From Propionibacteriaceae bacterium (lineage in GTDB: Bacteria; Actinomycetota; Actinomycetes; Propionibacteriales; Propionibacteriaceae): 17,697 bases of DNA. The DNA lies in assembly GCA_021323255.1 (NCBI GenBank), contig JAJTCL010000012.1, positions 1 through 17,697 on the forward strand. The letters are read 5' to 3'. Shown piece after piece: positions 16,571 through 17,697 of the stretch. The translations under genes were made by a program, and so were the position numbers. The notes under the pieces were generated by a model, which was not told the DNA's origin, searched no databases, and saw only the letters and a program-made list of their open reading frames with translations. Position 1 is the stretch's first letter; the number at the start of each line of letters is the position of its first letter.

Positions 16571-17697
16571 CCCCCAGCAGCCGCCGGGGACGCTGTCGCA
16601 TGAAGACGACCCAGGTGACCAGGCAGCACACGACGTAGAGGGCAGTGAAGGCGATGTAGGCGCCATCACCGTGCTGCAGCGTCAGGAAGGACTGCCGGAA
16701 GGCCAGGTTGACCATGACACCGCCTAGCGCGCCGATCGCCCCAGCCAACCCGATCAAGGCACCAGCTCGGCGAATGGCGCGGTGATCAGCCTCCAGCAGA
16801 TCGAGTCCAGTGCCCACCTCAAGCTGCGCCTTGGCGTGGAAGATCGCCGGAATCATCTTGACGTCGACCCGTTGCCAATCCCGCTGAAGATGAACAACAT
16901 GACGAAGCCAACGATCAACAGCAGCAGTGAGTTGATCTGGGAGGCTCCCAGCACGACAAGAGCCCCGAACGCCATGGCAAGGAAATTGAAGAAGTCACCA
17001 CCGAACCCTTGAAACGATCAGCCAAAGCGCCGCCGAAGGGACGGATCAGCGAGCCCAGCAACGGACCGAGGAAGGTCAGCGCCGCAGCCCTCACCGGCTG
17101 CGGGAACTGTTCGGGGAATTGCACCAGCAACACCTGACCGAACGCGAAACCGAACCCGATGAACGAGCCGAAGGTCCCGATGTAGAGCAACGACATGATC
17201 CAGGTCTGTGAATGTCGGCTGACCTCACGAATCGCGCCCTTGGCGTTGCTGTTCACGCTCAGATTGTCCATCTTCACTACTGCACCGATCGTTGCCAGGA
17301 TGATCAGGGGGACGTAGATGGCAACCACGGCCCGCGGGTGCTGGGTGCCAAGAGTCGCCAATACCAGCAGGCCGACGAGTTGGACGGCCGGAACACCGAG
17401 GTTGCCGCCGCCAGCGTTGACGCCCAACGCCCAGCCCTTGAGCCGGGCTGGATAAAAGGGCGTTGATGTTGGTCATCGAGGAGGCGAAGTTGCCGCCCCC
17501 GACACCGGCGAAGAGCGACACGATCAACAGCGTGTTGAACGAGACACCAGGCTCGAGCACTATGGCGATCATGATCGACGGCACCAGCAGCAGCAGCGCA
17601 GCCTCGATCGTCCAGTTGCGGCCGCCGAACCTTCCGACAGCAAAGGTGTACGGCAATCGAAGCAGCGCGCCTACAAGGGTCGGCGCCGCTGTCAAAC
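16494..17697 (-). pseudogene. narK: NarK-type nitrate/nitrite MFS transporter, frameshifted and 5'-truncated
   Basis: The protein-level signal of a NarK/NasA-family major facilitator runs continuously along the minus strand but changes frame three times. From the right edge: LLRLPYTFAVGRFGGRNWT and GVGGGNFASSMTNINA; then, after a shift at about 17458-17460 (one extra G/C), GWALGVNAGGGNLGVP, WIMSLLYIGTFGSFIGFGFA and LGPLLGSLIRPFGGALADR; after a shift at about 16991-16994 (one base missing), FFNFLAMAFGALVV and FIFSGIGNGST; after a shift at about 16860-16861 (one base missing), MIPAIFHAKA and GGVMVNLAFRQSFL. The two nitrate-signature-like Gly-rich segments are intact. The final frame ends at 16494 and overlaps the SnoaL-like gene; a further slip in the G-run at 16571-16575 would give a stop near 16567. 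The N-terminus is outside the window. Either a recent pseudogene or sequence error. Confidence 0.8.

Overview
The window looks like a chromosomal piece of a high-GC actinobacterium. It is GC-rich throughout, uses GTG starts often and packs genes with 1-4 nt overlaps. The HisA has the features of PriA, and the DnaE is of the actinobacterial DnaE1 kind. The overall flavour suggests Propionibacteriales (Nocardioides/Kribbella/Microlunatus-like), but that placement is inference from protein style only. I see no tRNA, rRNA, IS element, phage gene or CRISPR array.

Left edge (1-348): the 3' end of a forward gene resembling DUF559/Vsr-like endonuclease-fold proteins, then a short convergent gap. The gap carries two copies of a 20-bp repeat with a perfect 12-bp palindrome at its core.

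Leftward block (349-10053, minus strand, read right to left): hisD-hisC-hisB-hisH-yjbR-like, a 162-bp gap, then hisA(priA)-SDR/HAD fusion-LarA-like-PlsC-like acyltransferase. Most junctions overlap by 1 or 4 nt, so translation is probably coupled. The first genes encode the dehydrogenase, aminotransferase, dehydratase, glutaminase and isomerase of histidine biosynthesis. hisF, which often follows hisA in actinobacteria, is not here. In its place is a three-gene module: a fatty acyl-CoA reductase-like SDR fused to a HAD-IB phosphatase, a LarA-fold protein that seems to lack the nickel-pincer cofactor residues, and a lysophospholipid-type acyltransferase. This is the best candidate in the window for an uncharacterised system, plausibly lipid related, tied to hisA by an ATGA overlap. 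hisD has a textbook leaderless promoter arrangement, and hisA may have one too.

Middle (10163-11175, plus strand): azlC-azlD, a two-component branched-chain amino acid exporter, divergent from hisD.

Right block (11158-15939, minus strand): DUF1697-family gene, dnaE (replicative polymerase alpha subunit with an intact-looking PHP domain) and a DUF2567-like membrane protein overlapping the end of dnaE by 16 nt. A UUCG-capped hairpin lies in the dnaE leader.

Right edge (16151-17697): a small SnoaL/NTF2-like gene on the plus strand. It faces a narK-type nitrate/nitrite transporter on the minus strand that runs off the window and is interrupted by at least three single-base frameshifts, either a recent pseudogene or sequence errors at a contig end.
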